Shown here: piece after piece, positions 1 through 8,549 of the stretch
How positions within the stretch are numbered: the stretch's first letter is position 1
How the letters are laid out: the number at the start of each line of letters is the position of its first letter
Assembly (NCBI RefSeq): GCF_000685355.1
Contig: NZ_JHET01000003.1
Location: 186,001 to 250,000 of the forward strand
DNA length: 64,000 nt
Origin: Microbacterium sp. CH12i
GTDB taxonomy: Bacteria > Actinomycetota > Actinomycetes > Actinomycetales > Microbacteriaceae
Reading direction: 5' to 3'
Notes under the pieces: generated by a model
The model's input: only the letters and a program-made list of their open reading frames with translations
Database searches by the model: none
Told to the model about the DNA's origin: nothing
Position numbers and translations under genes: made by a program

Positions 1-83
1 AACGTCGAAAGGTGATCGAGCTCAGCGACGAGTCGATCGTAGGCTTCCTGCGTGAGGAACGGTACCTGAGCGTCTGTGGACAC
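1..83 (-). CDS. greA: transcription elongation factor GreA, N-terminal fragment
   Basis: Only the first 27 codons lie in the window; the gene runs off the left edge. The reverse strand reads MSTDAQVPFLTQEAYDRLVA from a GTG start, which is the usual actinobacterial GreA opening, leading into the coiled-coil domain that enters the RNA polymerase secondary channel to stimulate cleavage of backtracked transcripts. An AAGGAG ribosome binding site lies just upstream of the GTG. The DUF4307 gene lies upstream on the same strand, separated by a hairpin. The identification rests on this short N-terminus and on the usual DUF4307-greA neighbourhood in related genomes. Confidence 0.8.
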   Translation of the reverse strand, partial: MSTDAQVPFLTQEAYDRLVAELDHLST

Positions 84-131
84 AGCCTGCTCCTTTGTCG
101 AACGCCCTTCAGGGCGGTGGGGATATGCCAA

Positions 132-158
132 GACGCCCCGGCAATGGGCCAGGGCGTC
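132..158 (-). terminator. hairpin between DUF4307 gene and greA
   Basis: The arms GACGCCC and GGGCGTC flank an inner GGC/GCC stem. The hairpin lies just past the stop of the DUF4307 gene and before greA. There is no strong T-run, so it could be a weak terminator or a processing hairpin. Confidence 0.5.
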
Positions 159-175
159 GGTTGTCTCAGAGGAGT

Positions 176-562
176 CTATGCGACCCAGCAGGTGTTCACC
201 AAACCTGTGGTGGCCTCGGCGACTGTCGCAATGGTGGCGCTCAGCTGCTGAATATGGCCCTCGCCGGGCGGGATCTCGACGATCTTCCAACCGACGATTC
301 CGAACTCCTCGTCGAGCGCCTCGAGCGCACAGGTGACGGCGACGCCCTGCTTGCCGGCGATCTGAAAACGCACCGTGACAGTGTGGGCATCGACCACTTC
401 GTAGCCGAGATCGTCGGCATCCACAGAGTTCATCGACTGTGAGACCGTCATCCAGCTGAAGATGAGGACCACGATCAGGGCGATGGCGCTGCCGACGATC
501 CACGGCGTCCGCTTGTCGCGGGTGCGGCCGTATCGCTCGTCTAGCTCAAGTGCTGTCGTCAC
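176..562 (-). CDS. DUF4307 domain-containing membrane protein
   Basis: This 128-residue protein has a short charged N-terminus, one hydrophobic segment at about residues 24-42, and an extracytoplasmic domain of about 85 residues containing two cysteines. That is the build of DUF4307 proteins, which commonly sit upstream of greA in Actinobacteria. The function is unknown. The GTG start at 562 gives the MTTALELDERYG opening that is common in the family. Confidence 0.75.
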   Translation of the reverse strand: MTTALELDERYGRTRDKRTPWIVGSAIALIVVLIFSWMTVSQSMNSVDADDLGYEVVDAHTVTVRFQIAGKQGVAVTCALEALDEEFGIVGWKIVEIPPGEGHIQQLSATIATVAEATTGLVNTCWVA

Positions 563-630
563 AGGGCGGGGCTTTCGGTCGTTAGGCTGGTAACTCCAGG
601 TTATGCGAACTGCGCAGGAAAGGCTGACAC

Positions 631-942
631 ATGCTCGTGCTGTTCGGGACAGAGACTCCGATTCCGACGCCGTCGATGACCGTCGACCCTAACTCCGTCA
701 CTCCGGGCCCTGCCGGCTTCATCGTCGTCGTGATCGTCGTGATCGCGCTCGTGTTGCTCATCTGGGACATGAACCGTCGCGTGCGCCGCGTGCGTTACCG
801 CGGAGAGGTTCGCGAAGAGTTGGATGCTGAAGAAGCCGCGCGTGCGACTGCCGAGGAGCCGGATGCCGCGGCGTCCGCCGATCCGAACGTCGATGACGCG
901 GCGGCCGATGACGAGACCCCTCCCGCGGGTCCCGTTCGCTGA
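631..942 (+). CDS. small single-pass membrane protein, hypothetical
   Basis: This 103-residue protein has a proline-rich N-terminus, one transmembrane helix (about residues 29-47, rich in V and I), a short Arg-rich stretch after the helix, and an acidic Ala/Asp/Glu-rich tail. The Arg cluster directly after the helix predicts a cytoplasmic tail. AGGAAAGG upstream of the ATG fits a ribosome binding site. I do not recognise a named family. Its stop codon lies inside an 18-bp tandem repeat. Confidence 0.6.
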   Translation: MLVLFGTETPIPTPSMTVDPNSVTPGPAGFIVVVIVVIALVLLIWDMNRRVRRVRYRGEVREELDAEEAARATAEEPDAAASADPNVDDAAADDETPPAGPVR

Positions 943-973
943 GCCTGCCGACGCGGCTGAGCCTGTCGACGCG
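938..973. repeat. tandem pair of 18-bp GCTGAGCCTGYCGACGCG repeats
   Basis: Two adjacent 18-base units differ at one position. They fill the whole gap between two convergent genes: the first unit contains the TGA stop of the upstream membrane protein, and the second ends one base before the stop of the SDR gene. The core CTGAGC..GTCGA recurs at 57338-57356, which suggests a dispersed repeat family. Confidence 0.6.
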
Positions 974-1741
974 TCAGTGCATCGTCATGCCGCCGGTGAC
1001 ATTGAGTCCTTGGCCGGTCATGTAGCTCGCGAGGTCACTGGCGAGGAAGAGGGCGACGCCCGACACGTCCTGTGTCGTTCCGGTGCGGCCTAACGGCACC
1101 TGCGAACGGTCCTCGGCGGCAACCTCGTCGGCGGTCATGCCGCGGATCGCACCGCCCTCGATGCGCTCGCGATGCTTCATCGGCGTCTCGATGATGCCGG
1201 GGCAGATCGCGTTCACGGTGATGCCGCGGGGAGCGAGCTCGACCGCCATCGTCTTCGTGATGCCGAGGACTGCATGCTTTGAGGCCACGTATGCGGTCAT
1301 ACCGCGGTAGCCGTTCTTGCCTGCCTGCGATGAGATGAAGATGATGCGTCCGGTGAGGTCGGCCTCGACCAGACGGCGCGCGACGCCTCTGGCCACGAGG
1401 AACGAGCCCTTCGCGTTCACATCGAGATTGCGATCCCAGTCTGACCCGGTCGTCTCGGTCGAGAAACCCATCGTCGAGGTGCCTGCCGCGGTCAGGACCA
1501 CATCGACGGTGCCAACCGTCTGTGTGATGGCATCCAGAACGCCCTCCACCGCCGTCTCGTTGCTCACGTCGAGACGCACCGTCCAGCGTCGTTCACCTGA
1601 TTGCTTCAGCCCCTCATCGAGGCTCAGATCGGCGCTGATGACCGTTGCGCCCTCGGCGAGGAACGCATCGACGATCCCGGCGCCGATCCCACTGGCGCCG
1701 CCGGTGACGAAGACGACGCGACTGCGGAGTTCGTCGAACAT
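974..1741 (-). CDS. SDR family NAD(P)-dependent oxidoreductase
   Basis: This is a 255-residue classical short-chain dehydrogenase. The Rossmann glycine motif TGGASGIG is near residue 13, NAG-type and catalytic Ser segments follow, the YVASK active-site motif is near the middle, and a substrate loop precedes a C-terminal TGQGLNVTGG segment. The substrate is not predictable. I chose the ATG at 1741 because it overlaps the luxS stop codon as ATGA, implying translational coupling; a longer reading upstream would lie inside luxS. The coupling suggests co-expression with activated-methyl recycling, but no direct link is visible. Confidence 0.85.
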   Translation of the reverse strand: MFDELRSRVVFVTGGASGIGAGIVDAFLAEGATVISADLSLDEGLKQSGERRWTVRLDVSNETAVEGVLDAITQTVGTVDVVLTAAGTSTMGFSTETTGSDWDRNLDVNAKGSFLVARGVARRLVEADLTGRIIFISSQAGKNGYRGMTAYVASKHAVLGITKTMAVELAPRGITVNAICPGIIETPMKHRERIEGGAIRGMTADEVAAEDRSQVPLGRTGTTQDVSGVALFLASDLASYMTGQGLNVTGGMTMH

Positions 1742-2214
1742 CAGACGCCGACGCGCTCGAACGCGTCGAGGCTGAGGCCCTGCTCGAGGATGCGCTTTGA
1801 CCATTCACGTGCGCTGTGCAGACTGTGGTCGCGGTAATTGCCGCAGCTGATCGCGTCGACGCCCGGGACGTCATCCCACGTGGCCTTTTCTGCGATGAAC
1901 GTGAGCCCGGCGCGGACAGCAGCGACAACATCGGCGACGCTCGGCTCGCCCCAGGCGATCAGGTGGAATCCGGTGCGGCACCCGAACGGGGAGATGTCGA
2001 TGACGCCGTCGAGATGATCGCGCAGGATGCTGGCGAGCACATGCTCGATCGTGTGCAGGCCGGCCGTGGGGATTTCGCCCTCGTTCGGCTGCACGAAGCG
2101 CACATCGAAGTTCGAAATCGCGTCGCCCTTGGGCCCGTGCTCCACCGCGATGCGGCGAATGTAGGGGGCAAGTACGGCGGTGTGATCGAGGGCGAAGCTT
2201 TCGACGTCAGCCAT
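1741..2214 (-). CDS. luxS: S-ribosylhomocysteine lyase LuxS
   Basis: LuxS cleaves S-ribosylhomocysteine to homocysteine and DPD, the precursor of autoinducer-2. The 157-residue length is typical. The metal ligands are visible as His54 and His58 in the HTIEH motif and Cys124 before GNYRDH. The catalytic cysteine is Cys79 in FGCRTGF. The gene is followed, with a four-base overlap, by an SDR gene on the same strand. Whether AI-2 is used as a signal here cannot be told from sequence; the enzyme alone may serve methyl-cycle detoxification. Confidence 0.97.
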   Translation of the reverse strand: MADVESFALDHTAVLAPYIRRIAVEHGPKGDAISNFDVRFVQPNEGEIPTAGLHTIEHVLASILRDHLDGVIDISPFGCRTGFHLIAWGEPSVADVVAAVRAGLTFIAEKATWDDVPGVDAISCGNYRDHSLHSAREWSKRILEQGLSLDAFERVGV

Positions 2215-2237
2215 GATGATCTCCTATCTGTTGGGCG

Positions 2238-2972
2238 TCAGCCGGGTAGGCCGAGCGACGGTGAGTACGGCGCGATCGAAATGAGCAGGCACGCCACCCA
2301 GTGGCAGAGGAAGGCGAGCACCGTGCAGAGGTGAAAGATCTCGTGGAAGCCGAAGCGGCCCGGCCACGGGTTCGGCTTCTTCATCGCGTACACGATGGCT
2401 CCGCCGGTGTAAAGCAGCCCGCCGACGCAGACCAGCACCATCATCATCACGTTCGCATTCAGCAGGTCAACCATGTACATCAGAGCTGCCCAGCCGAGCA
2501 CGAGGTAGAGGGCGACGTAGAGCCATCGCGGTGCGTTGATCCAGAACACTCGAAACAGGATGCCGAGAAGAGCGCCGCTCCACACCAGAACGAGCAACAG
2601 CGAACCCTTGTCGGGAACAAGCGCATTGACAGCGAGGGGAGTGTAGGTACCGGCGATGAGCAGCAGGATGTTCGCGTGATCGATGCGCTTGAGTATCAGT
2701 TTGGTCTTCGGTGACCAGTCGATGCGGTGGTACAGCGCGGAATTGCCGAAGAGCAGCAAGGAGCTCGCCATGAACACGGCGGCTGCCCACTTCGCTGGCG
2801 CACCATCGGCGAGCACGATCAGTACAATCCCGGCGACAATGGCGACCGGGAAGGTGCCAGCGTGCAACCAGCCGCGCCAGGTCGGCTTGATCTCGATGGC
2901 GGCATCGACTACCGCTGCTTCGTGCAGTGGAAGCTCGGGGACCGAGGCGGAATCAGCGTCAGAAGTGCTCAC
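2238..2972 (-). CDS. trhA: hemolysin III family (PAQR/TrhA-like) membrane protein
   Basis: The 244-residue protein has seven predicted membrane segments. It carries the family signature of a Ser/His-containing first motif (FGNSALYHRIDWSP), a second HANI/GTYTP segment and a C-terminal HEIFHLCTVLAFLCHW motif, the His residues being the presumed metal site. Despite the name, members are membrane-homeostasis proteins of the PAQR superfamily, not proven toxins. The GTG start is preceded by TAGAGT at a six-base spacing, so the mRNA is probably leaderless. The gene is divergent from the isoprenyl transferase gene. Confidence 0.9.
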   Translation of the reverse strand: MSTSDADSASVPELPLHEAAVVDAAIEIKPTWRGWLHAGTFPVAIVAGIVLIVLADGAPAKWAAAVFMASSLLLFGNSALYHRIDWSPKTKLILKRIDHANILLLIAGTYTPLAVNALVPDKGSLLLVLVWSGALLGILFRVFWINAPRWLYVALYLVLGWAALMYMVDLLNANVMMMVLVCVGGLLYTGGAIVYAMKKPNPWPGRFGFHEIFHLCTVLAFLCHWVACLLISIAPYSPSLGLPG

Positions 2973-3071
2973 CTACTCACTCTAAACTGACCCTTATGTC
3001 GTTCCACGTACGTATCCAAGATCCACGGTCTGCTCACACCGCAGTCGACTGCGGCGCGGTAGCGTAGGCAC

Positions 3072-3854
3072 GTGAATGCACGCGTGAGCGAGGGTCGGGG
3101 GCTGCTGTACCGGCTCTACGGCAAGAGGCTCCGGCGACAGCTCGATCCGGCATCGGTGCCGCATCATGTCGCGATGATGATCGACGGAAACCGTCGATGG
3201 GCCCGACAGCTCGGCCTCGATTCACCCGCTGACGGCCATCGGGCCGGTGCGGCCAAGATGCGCGAGTTCCTGAGCTGGTGCGATGACATCGGCGTCCGAG
3301 TCGTGTCGCTGTACCTGCTCTCCAGTGACAACCTGCGAAAGCGTGACTCGCAGGAGATCGCCGATCTCATCGAGATCATTGCCGAGCTTGCCGAGGCGCT
3401 CTCCCACGAGGCGGACTGGCGGGTAAAGCACGTCGGTCGTTCCGACATCTTGCCCGAAGAATTGGCACGCGTGCTGCGTGACACCGAAGAGCGCACCAAA
3501 GGGCACGCAGGTCTGCACGTCAATCTTGCCGTCGGATACGGCGGACGCAACGAGATCGTCGATGCGGTGCGTTCGATCATCGCCGAGCACGACGCGTCTG
3601 GCGGCACGCTCGAAGATCTCGCCGCGCACCTCACCCCGGAGATGATCGGCGAGCACCTCTACACCGGTGGCCAGCCAGACCCAGACCTCGTGATCCGCAC
3701 CAGCGGCGAACAGCGACTCAGCGACTTCCTGCTCTGGCAGAGCGCGCACAGCGAGTTCTACTTCGTAGAGGCGCTCGGCCCGGATCTTCGCCAGGTCGAC
3801 TTCCTACGGGCAATCCGTGATTTCGTCGACCGTGATCGGCGCTTCGGGCGCTGA
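3072..3854 (+). CDS. uppS: isoprenyl transferase (cis-prenyl diphosphate synthase, UppS-like)
   Basis: The enzyme condenses isopentenyl diphosphate in the cis configuration to make the C55 (or a shorter) lipid carrier for cell wall synthesis. The 260-residue protein carries the DGNRRWA motif (Asp38) for the pyrophosphate and Mg site, and the C-terminal RTSGEQRLSDFLLWQ and SEFYF motifs of the family. The GTG start lies six bases after TAGCGT, consistent with a leaderless transcript. Actinobacteria often carry two paralogues, a Z-farnesyl synthase and a decaprenyl/undecaprenyl synthase, and I cannot decide chain length from sequence. Confidence 0.93.
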   Translation: MNARVSEGRGLLYRLYGKRLRRQLDPASVPHHVAMMIDGNRRWARQLGLDSPADGHRAGAAKMREFLSWCDDIGVRVVSLYLLSSDNLRKRDSQEIADLIEIIAELAEALSHEADWRVKHVGRSDILPEELARVLRDTEERTKGHAGLHVNLAVGYGGRNEIVDAVRSIIAEHDASGGTLEDLAAHLTPEMIGEHLYTGGQPDPDLVIRTSGEQRLSDFLLWQSAHSEFYFVEALGPDLRQVDFLRAIRDFVDRDRRFGR

Positions 3855-3959
3855 GGCCGCCTCCCGTCTCGCGTCTGGGCGAGGTTTCTGGGAAGTTCAC
3901 CAGCGGTTAACCCGGCGTGTTGCGTGTCGCTCACAGCGCGTTGCCGTGCCGGTCGTAGC

Positions 3960-4056
3960 TTCGAGTCATCGGGCATGGTGCCCGTTCGAGTCGGCCTTCT
4001 GGATCACGACTCGTGGCCCCTTGGTCGACTCGTGGCATAGCCGGGAATCATCCCGG
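3960..4056 (+). promoter_or_regulatory. structured leader upstream of phoH
   Basis: Four copies of a CGACTC/CGAGTC motif occur at about 3962, 3987, 4007 and 4026, in two orientations. CGAGTCG at 3987 can pair with CGACTCG at either 4007 or 4026, giving mutually exclusive hairpins. A further CCGGGA-ATCA-TCCCGG hairpin at 4041-4056 sits just before the phoH start. This could be an attenuator or a repeated operator. It does not match a riboswitch class I know. Confidence 0.35.
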
Positions 4057-4070
4057 GTCGGGAGTGGGTC

Positions 4071-5432
4071 GTGACCACACGTACAGCACAGCAGTCCACC
4101 CGTCAGGTTTCGCGTCGGGCATCCTCAGGGAAGCCAGACCAAGACCTCCGCACCTATGTGCTTGACACTTCGGTGCTGCTGTCGGATCCTCAGGCGTTCT
4201 TCCGCTTCGCCGAACACTCGATCGTTCTTCCGGTCGTAGTGATCACGGAGCTGGAGGGCAAACGTCACGATCCGGAGATCGGCTATTTCGCCAGGCAGGC
4301 GCTCCGGCACCTCGACGAGTTGCGCATCGAGCATGGTCGTCTCGATTTCCCCGTGCCGGTCGGCGAGGGCGGCACGCTCCGAGTGGAGCTGAACAATACC
4401 GACGGCTCCGTTCTGCCGAGCGGCATCCGTCTGGGTGACAACGACAGCCGGATTCTGGCTGTCGCCATGCACCTTTCGCAGGACGGGCAAGACGTCACGA
4501 TCGTCTCCAAAGATCTGCCGATGCGCGTGAAGGCTGCGTCCTTGGGCCTGATAGCCGAAGAGTACCTCGCCGAGCAGGCCGTCGACTCTGGCTGGACCGG
4601 TATTGCCACGCTCGACCTTTCTGGCGATGAAATCAGTGACCTTTACGAGAGCGAGGTCGGCCTCAGCGAAGACGCCCGCGGATTCCCGGTGAACACTGGC
4701 CTCATCATCCACTCCGAGCGGGGCTCAGCGCTTGGCCGGATGACCGGGGAAGGCGAGTACAAGCTGGTTCGCGGCGATCGCGATCTCTTCGGCATGCACG
4801 GACGCTCGGCCGAACAGCGCATCGCGATCGATCTGCTGACCGACCCTGACGTCGGAATCATCTCGCTGGGCGGACGCGCCGGCACCGGAAAGTCGGCGCT
4901 CGCACTGTGTGCCGGACTGGAAGCGGTGCTCGAGCGTCAACAGCAGAAGAAGATCATCGTCTTCCGGCCGCTGTTCGCGGTCGGCGGGCAGGAACTCGGA
5001 TACCTCCCCGGTGACCAGGCCGAGAAGATGGGGCCGTGGGGGCAGGCGGTGTTCGACACGCTCGGTTCGGTGGTCTCGGGCAATGTCGTCGAAGAGGTTA
5101 TGGAACGTGGCATCCTCGAGGTGCTGCCTCTGACGCACATCCGCGGTCGATCGCTGCACGACGCGTTCGTGATCGTCGATGAGGCCCAGTCGCTCGAGCG
5201 CAACGTGCTGTTGACGGTGCTGAGTCGGATGGGACAGAACTCCCGAGTCGTACTCACCCATGACGTCGGTCAGCGCGACAACCTGCGCGTCGGCCGTTAC
5301 GACGGCATCGCTTCGGTGATCGAGACGCTCAAGGGACACGACCTGTTCGGCCACGTAACGCTGATGCGCTCGGAGCGCTCGGCCATCGCGGCGCTGGTCA
5401 CGGAACTGCTGGAGGGCGGAGAGCTCAGCTGA
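4071..5432 (+). CDS. phoH: PIN domain / PhoH family ATPase
   Basis: The 453-residue protein joins an N-terminal PIN-like nuclease domain (about residues 27-170, opening with YVLDTSVLL and its acidic Asp) to a C-terminal PhoH P-loop ATPase domain. The ATPase has Walker [12 protein letters not shown] near residue 268 and Walker B FVIVDEAQ near 366. This PhoH2-type architecture is described as an RNA helicase/RNase in mycobacteria. The GTG start at 4071 directly follows a structured leader. The protein is full length. Confidence 0.92.
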   Translation: MTTRTAQQSTRQVSRRASSGKPDQDLRTYVLDTSVLLSDPQAFFRFAEHSIVLPVVVITELEGKRHDPEIGYFARQALRHLDELRIEHGRLDFPVPVGEGGTLRVELNNTDGSVLPSGIRLGDNDSRILAVAMHLSQDGQDVTIVSKDLPMRVKAASLGLIAEEYLAEQAVDSGWTGIATLDLSGDEISDLYESEVGLSEDARGFPVNTGLIIHSERGSALGRMTGEGEYKLVRGDRDLFGMHGRSAEQRIAIDLLTDPDVGIISLGGRAGTGKSALALCAGLEAVLERQQQKKIIVFRPLFAVGGQELGYLPGDQAEKMGPWGQAVFDTLGSVVSGNVVEEVMERGILEVLPLTHIRGRSLHDAFVIVDEAQSLERNVLLTVLSRMGQNSRVVLTHDVGQRDNLRVGRYDGIASVIETLKGHDLFGHVTLMRSERSAIAALVTELLEGGELS

Positions 5433-5442
5433 GGGCGGCTGG

Positions 5443-5531
5443 GCGTTGCGCCTGTCGGAGGTTGTTGCAGATGTCGGAGTTACTCGACGAAAACCTCCGA
5501 CAGGCGTGACAACCTCCGACCAGTGCAACGC
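5443..5531. repeat. palindromic element A (TCGGAGGTTGT family)
   Basis: The 89-bp element has 23-base outer arms matching at 20 positions (GCGTTGC...TCGGAGGTTGT and its complement). Inner copies of TGTCGGAG and CCTCCGACA can form a second hairpin. Its right end is the base directly before the stop codon of the DUF559 gene. It may also terminate phoH and that gene, which converge here. Confidence 0.8.
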
Positions 5532-6368
5532 TCACGCATGGTCGCGTAGGCGGTTGAGAGCGGCGAGGATCGCGGCCTGAACAGTCGGCCAGTCGTGGAG
5601 GATCTGCGCGTAGTCGAAGCGCAGCGTCTCATATCCACGAGCGGATGCCGCGGCATCCCGCACTAGATCCTTGTGGCGGTTCTTCTCCGAAGCGTGATTC
5701 TCCTTGCCGTCTGCCTCGAGTATCAAGCGGCCTCCGATGACGAAGTCGACCTTGCCTACTCCGCTGATCACGACCTGGCGGTCCAGCTGGATGCCGAGGA
5801 TGTGCAAGCGGAGCCGCAGAAGCGACTCCAGCCCGCTGTCGGCGTCGGCGCGTGCAAGGTCGACGAGCCACCGTGCGGATGCGGGTAACGCTGCACGAAT
5901 GCGGGAGCGGGCTGCGCGGGACAGCAGTCGGAGTCTCCACGCGGACTCGAATGCGGCGAAAAAGGCCTCGCCGCCCTGGCAGCGGTACAGGTGTTGCAGT
6001 GCACGCTCGAGTGAAGCCCTACCGAGTGGTGGGTCTCCTCGGTAGTAGTGACTGACGCATGTGCAGTTCGTATGCTCGCGTGCTCGCCCCGACGGGCCCA
6101 TCCAGATGTGCGGTTCGGTGCCCTCGTGCAGAACCCATACTTCGTGCGTGCGCAACGCCGAGGTGCAGGTGAGCGCACCGCCGTGCGCAATGGCTTCGCG
6201 TACCGGCGGCATCAGTTCTGGCACGGCGAAGACGCCGGAACGGATGCGTTCGATCGTTCCTTTCGCAACGAGGCGAGAGAGTGCCGTGCGCGAGATGCCG
6301 TACTCCTGCAGGCGAGAGCCGAGGGCTACGCCGCCGAGTTTCGTGATGAGCTGTGCGGGATCGATCAT
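5532..6368 (-). CDS. winged-helix (AbiEi-like) and DUF559 Vsr-like nuclease domain protein
   Basis: This 278-residue protein begins with a winged-helix segment (about residues 15-50, with a RLVAKGTIERIRSGVFAV wing) like the AbiEi antitoxin DNA-binding domain. It ends with a DUF559 domain of the PD-(D/E)XK/Vsr-like fold. Candidate catalytic residues are Glu181, Asp208 and Glu218 in LILEADGKENHA, followed by a KNRHKDLVRD helix. I chose the ATG at 6368, giving MIDPAQLITKL; longer readings lack homologous sequence. The role is unknown. No partner toxin is adjacent, and the gene abuts palindromic element A. Confidence 0.8.
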   Translation of the reverse strand: MIDPAQLITKLGGVALGSRLQEYGISRTALSRLVAKGTIERIRSGVFAVPELMPPVREAIAHGGALTCTSALRTHEVWVLHEGTEPHIWMGPSGRAREHTNCTCVSHYYRGDPPLGRASLERALQHLYRCQGGEAFFAAFESAWRLRLLSRAARSRIRAALPASARWLVDLARADADSGLESLLRLRLHILGIQLDRQVVISGVGKVDFVIGGRLILEADGKENHASEKNRHKDLVRDAAASARGYETLRFDYAQILHDWPTVQAAILAALNRLRDHA

Positions 6369-6484
6369 CGTTCCAGGGTTACTGGAACAGGCGCCCAGCA
6401 GTGGCCACTGCCGCCAATTGTGGAGAGAATCGTCAGATCTCTGATTGTGGAGAAGGACTGGCCGCGTGACGCCTTGCGGAGCAT

Positions 6485-6530
6485 GTTGCGTCCGTCGGAG
6501 CAATCGTGGCAGGACCTCCGATGTCCGTCA
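6485..6530. repeat. possible degenerate copy of palindromic element A
   Basis: GTTGCGTCCGTCGGAG followed by ACCTCCGATG resembles the arms of element A, with arms of 7 of 8 paired bases around TCGGAG. If related, the DUF559 gene is flanked on both sides. The match is short and could be chance. Confidence 0.25.
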
Positions 6531-6586
6531 CACACTCCGAGGAGCGGAACATTCAAGTGTCGTCAGTGCGCCGATACGATGAACGG

Positions 6587-7027
6587 ATGCCTGGATCACC
6601 CGACCTGCCCGTACCCGACCTGCCCGTATCCGAGTACGCATTCGCGGGGCCGCTGCGCGATCAACTCGTTGGCGCGATTCTGAGCGGCGAGAAAACCTCG
6701 ACGACCTCACTTGTCGCGGGGTACGAGCTGGACGACGAACCTCTTCCCGCCGTCGGCGACCGCGCCGTCGTGATCGACTCTGCCGGTGCGCCGGTGTGCG
6801 TCGAAGAGATCACGGATGTGCGTGTGGTGCGGCTCGGAGATGTCGACCTCGAGCACGCGATCGCAGAAGGCGAAGGTTTCACGACTGTCGACGGATGGCG
6901 CGTCGGTCACGAGGAGTTCTGGCACAGCTCGGAGTTCCGCGAAGAAATGGGCGACCCGGAGTTCACCGTCGACGACAACACTCAGATCGTGCTCGTGAGG
7001 TTCAAAGTCGAGCCGTTGCCGGCCTGA
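6587..7027 (+). CDS. ASCH domain-containing protein
   Basis: The 146-residue protein has the ASCH (ASC-1 homology) RNA-binding fold. It shows a GEKTSTTSL segment near the start of the domain, then PAVGDRAVVID, an EITDV strand, the GEGFTTVDGWRVGHEEFW loop and a C-terminal IVLVRFKV strand. ASCH proteins of this size are proposed to act on RNA or on modified nucleosides. The ATG is preceded by TACGAT at six bases (leaderless type). It is convergent with fumC. Confidence 0.85.
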   Translation: MPGSPDLPVPDLPVSEYAFAGPLRDQLVGAILSGEKTSTTSLVAGYELDDEPLPAVGDRAVVIDSAGAPVCVEEITDVRVVRLGDVDLEHAIAEGEGFTTVDGWRVGHEEFWHSSEFREEMGDPEFTVDDNTQIVLVRFKVEPLPA

Positions 7028-7052
7028 TTCCGCCCAGCATCCGGCAAAAATA

Positions 7053-7135
7053 CCCCGATCTGCGGAGCCGGTCCCGATCTGCTGACGAATATGAGAAATA
7101 AGTCAGCAAATCGGGACGGACTCAGCGAATCGGGG
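7053..7135. repeat. palindromic element B (CCCGATYTGCTGA family)
   Basis: Two 33-base arms match at 27 positions, with CCCCGAT and TCCCGAT blocks conserved, around a 17-base A-rich centre. The element lies between convergent ASCH and fumC genes, so it may act as a bidirectional terminator. Confidence 0.7.
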
Positions 7136-7154
7136 CGTTCGCGGCAGACCAGTA

Positions 7155-8549
7155 TCAGCCGGCGTGCGTCATGCTCAGCAGGTCGAGCTTCTCGTCGAGC
7201 TGCTCGATGGTCAGCTCGCCGCGCTCGACGTAGCCGAGGGCGATGACGGATTCACGCACGGTGATGCCTTCAGCGACAGCGTGCTTCGCGATCTTCGAGG
7301 CAGCCTCGTAGCCGATGAGCTTGTTCAGCGGCGTCACGATCGACGGCGACATACCGGCAAACGCTGCGGCACGCTCGAGGTTCGCCTCGAGGCCGTCGAT
7401 CGTCTTGTCGGCGAGCACGCGTGACGCGTTAGCCAGCAGACGGATCGACTCGAGCAATGCGGTGCCCATCACCGGGATGGCGACGTTGAGCTCGAACGAT
7501 CCACTCGCGCCCGCCCACGCCACGGTCGCATCGTTGCCGATGACACGGGCGCAGACCATGAGCACGGCCTCCGGAACGACCGGGTTCACCTTGCCGGGCA
7601 TGATCGACGACCCGGGCTGCAGGTCGGGAATGTGCAATTCGCCGAGACCCGTGTTGGGGCCGGAGCCCATCCAGCGCAGGTCGTTGTTGATCTTGGTCAG
7701 CGAGACGGCAATGGTGCGAAGCGCTCCGGATGCTTCGACCAGACCGTCGCGGTTCGCCTGAGCTTCGAAGTGATCCTTGGCCTCGGTGATCGGCAGTTCA
7801 GTCTCTTCAGCGAGTAACGCGATGACCTTCTGCGGGAAGCCAAGCGGGGTGTTGATGCCGGTGCCCACCGCGGTGCCGCCGAGGGGAACCTCAGCGACGC
7901 GGGGGAGCGCCGACTGCACGCGCTCAATGCCCAGACGGATCTGACGGGCGTAGCCGCCGAATTCCTGGCCGAGGGTCACGGGCGTCGCGTCCATGAGGTG
8001 CGTGCGGCCGGATTTGACGGCATCCTTCCACAGCTCCTTCTTCACCTCGAGGGACACCGCGAGGTGGTCAAGCGAGGGGATGAGCGTGTCGATGAGCGCC
8101 TGGGTCACGGCGATGTGCACCGACGTCGGGAACACATCATTCGACGACTGCGAGGCATTCACGTGGTCGTTCGGGTGCACCGGCGAGCCGAGGATGCCGG
8201 TCGCCAGAGTCGCGAGCACCTCGTTCATGTTCATGTTCGACGAGGTGCCGGAGCCGGTCTGGTAGGTGTCGACGGGGAATTCGCCGTCGTGTGCGCCAGA
8301 GGCGACCAGGTCAGCAGCCTGAGCGATCGCATCCGCAATCGCTCCATCAAGGGTGCCGAGCTCCTTGTTCGCGAGGGCTGCGGCCTTCTTGATGCGTGCA
8401 AGGGCGGCGATCTGCGTCGATTCCAGTCCCTTGCCCGAGATCGGGAAGTTCTCTACAGCGCGCTGCGTCTGCGCTCCATAGAGCGCGTTCACGGGCACGC
8501 GAACTTCGCCCATGGTGTCGTGCTCGATGCGGTACTCGATATCAGTCAC
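7155..8549 (-). CDS. fumC: class II fumarate hydratase
   Basis: This enzyme of the TCA cycle interconverts fumarate and malate. The 464-residue protein has the superfamily signature [11 protein letters not shown], the active-site TVALSQSSND-type region (here [13 protein letters not shown]) and the N-terminal [10 protein letters not shown] opening of FumC rather than aspartase. It is the last gene of a minus-strand operon and overlaps the carbonic anhydrase stop codon by four bases. Confidence 0.96.
   Translation of the reverse strand: MTDIEYRIEHDTMGEVRVPVNALYGAQTQRAVENFPISGKGLESTQIAALARIKKAAALANKELGTLDGAIADAIAQAADLVASGAHDGEFPVDTYQTGSGTSSNMNMNEVLATLATGILGSPVHPNDHVNASQSSNDVFPTSVHIAVTQALIDTLIPSLDHLAVSLEVKKELWKDAVKSGRTHLMDATPVTLGQEFGGYARQIRLGIERVQSALPRVAEVPLGGTAVGTGINTPLGFPQKVIALLAEETELPITEAKDHFEAQANRDGLVEASGALRTIAVSLTKINNDLRWMGSGPNTGLGELHIPDLQPGSSIMPGKVNPVVPEAVLMVCARVIGNDATVAWAGASGSFELNVAIPVMGTALLESIRLLANASRVLADKTIDGLEANLERAAAFAGMSPSIVTPLNKLIGYEAASKIAKHAVAEGITVRESVIALGYVERGELTIEQLDEKLDLLSMTHAG

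Noticed and set aside
5532-6368. A toxin-antitoxin system based on the AbiEi-like domain
   Set aside because: No AbiEii-type nucleotidyltransferase or other toxin gene is adjacent, and the second domain is nuclease-like, so I do not call it an antitoxin.
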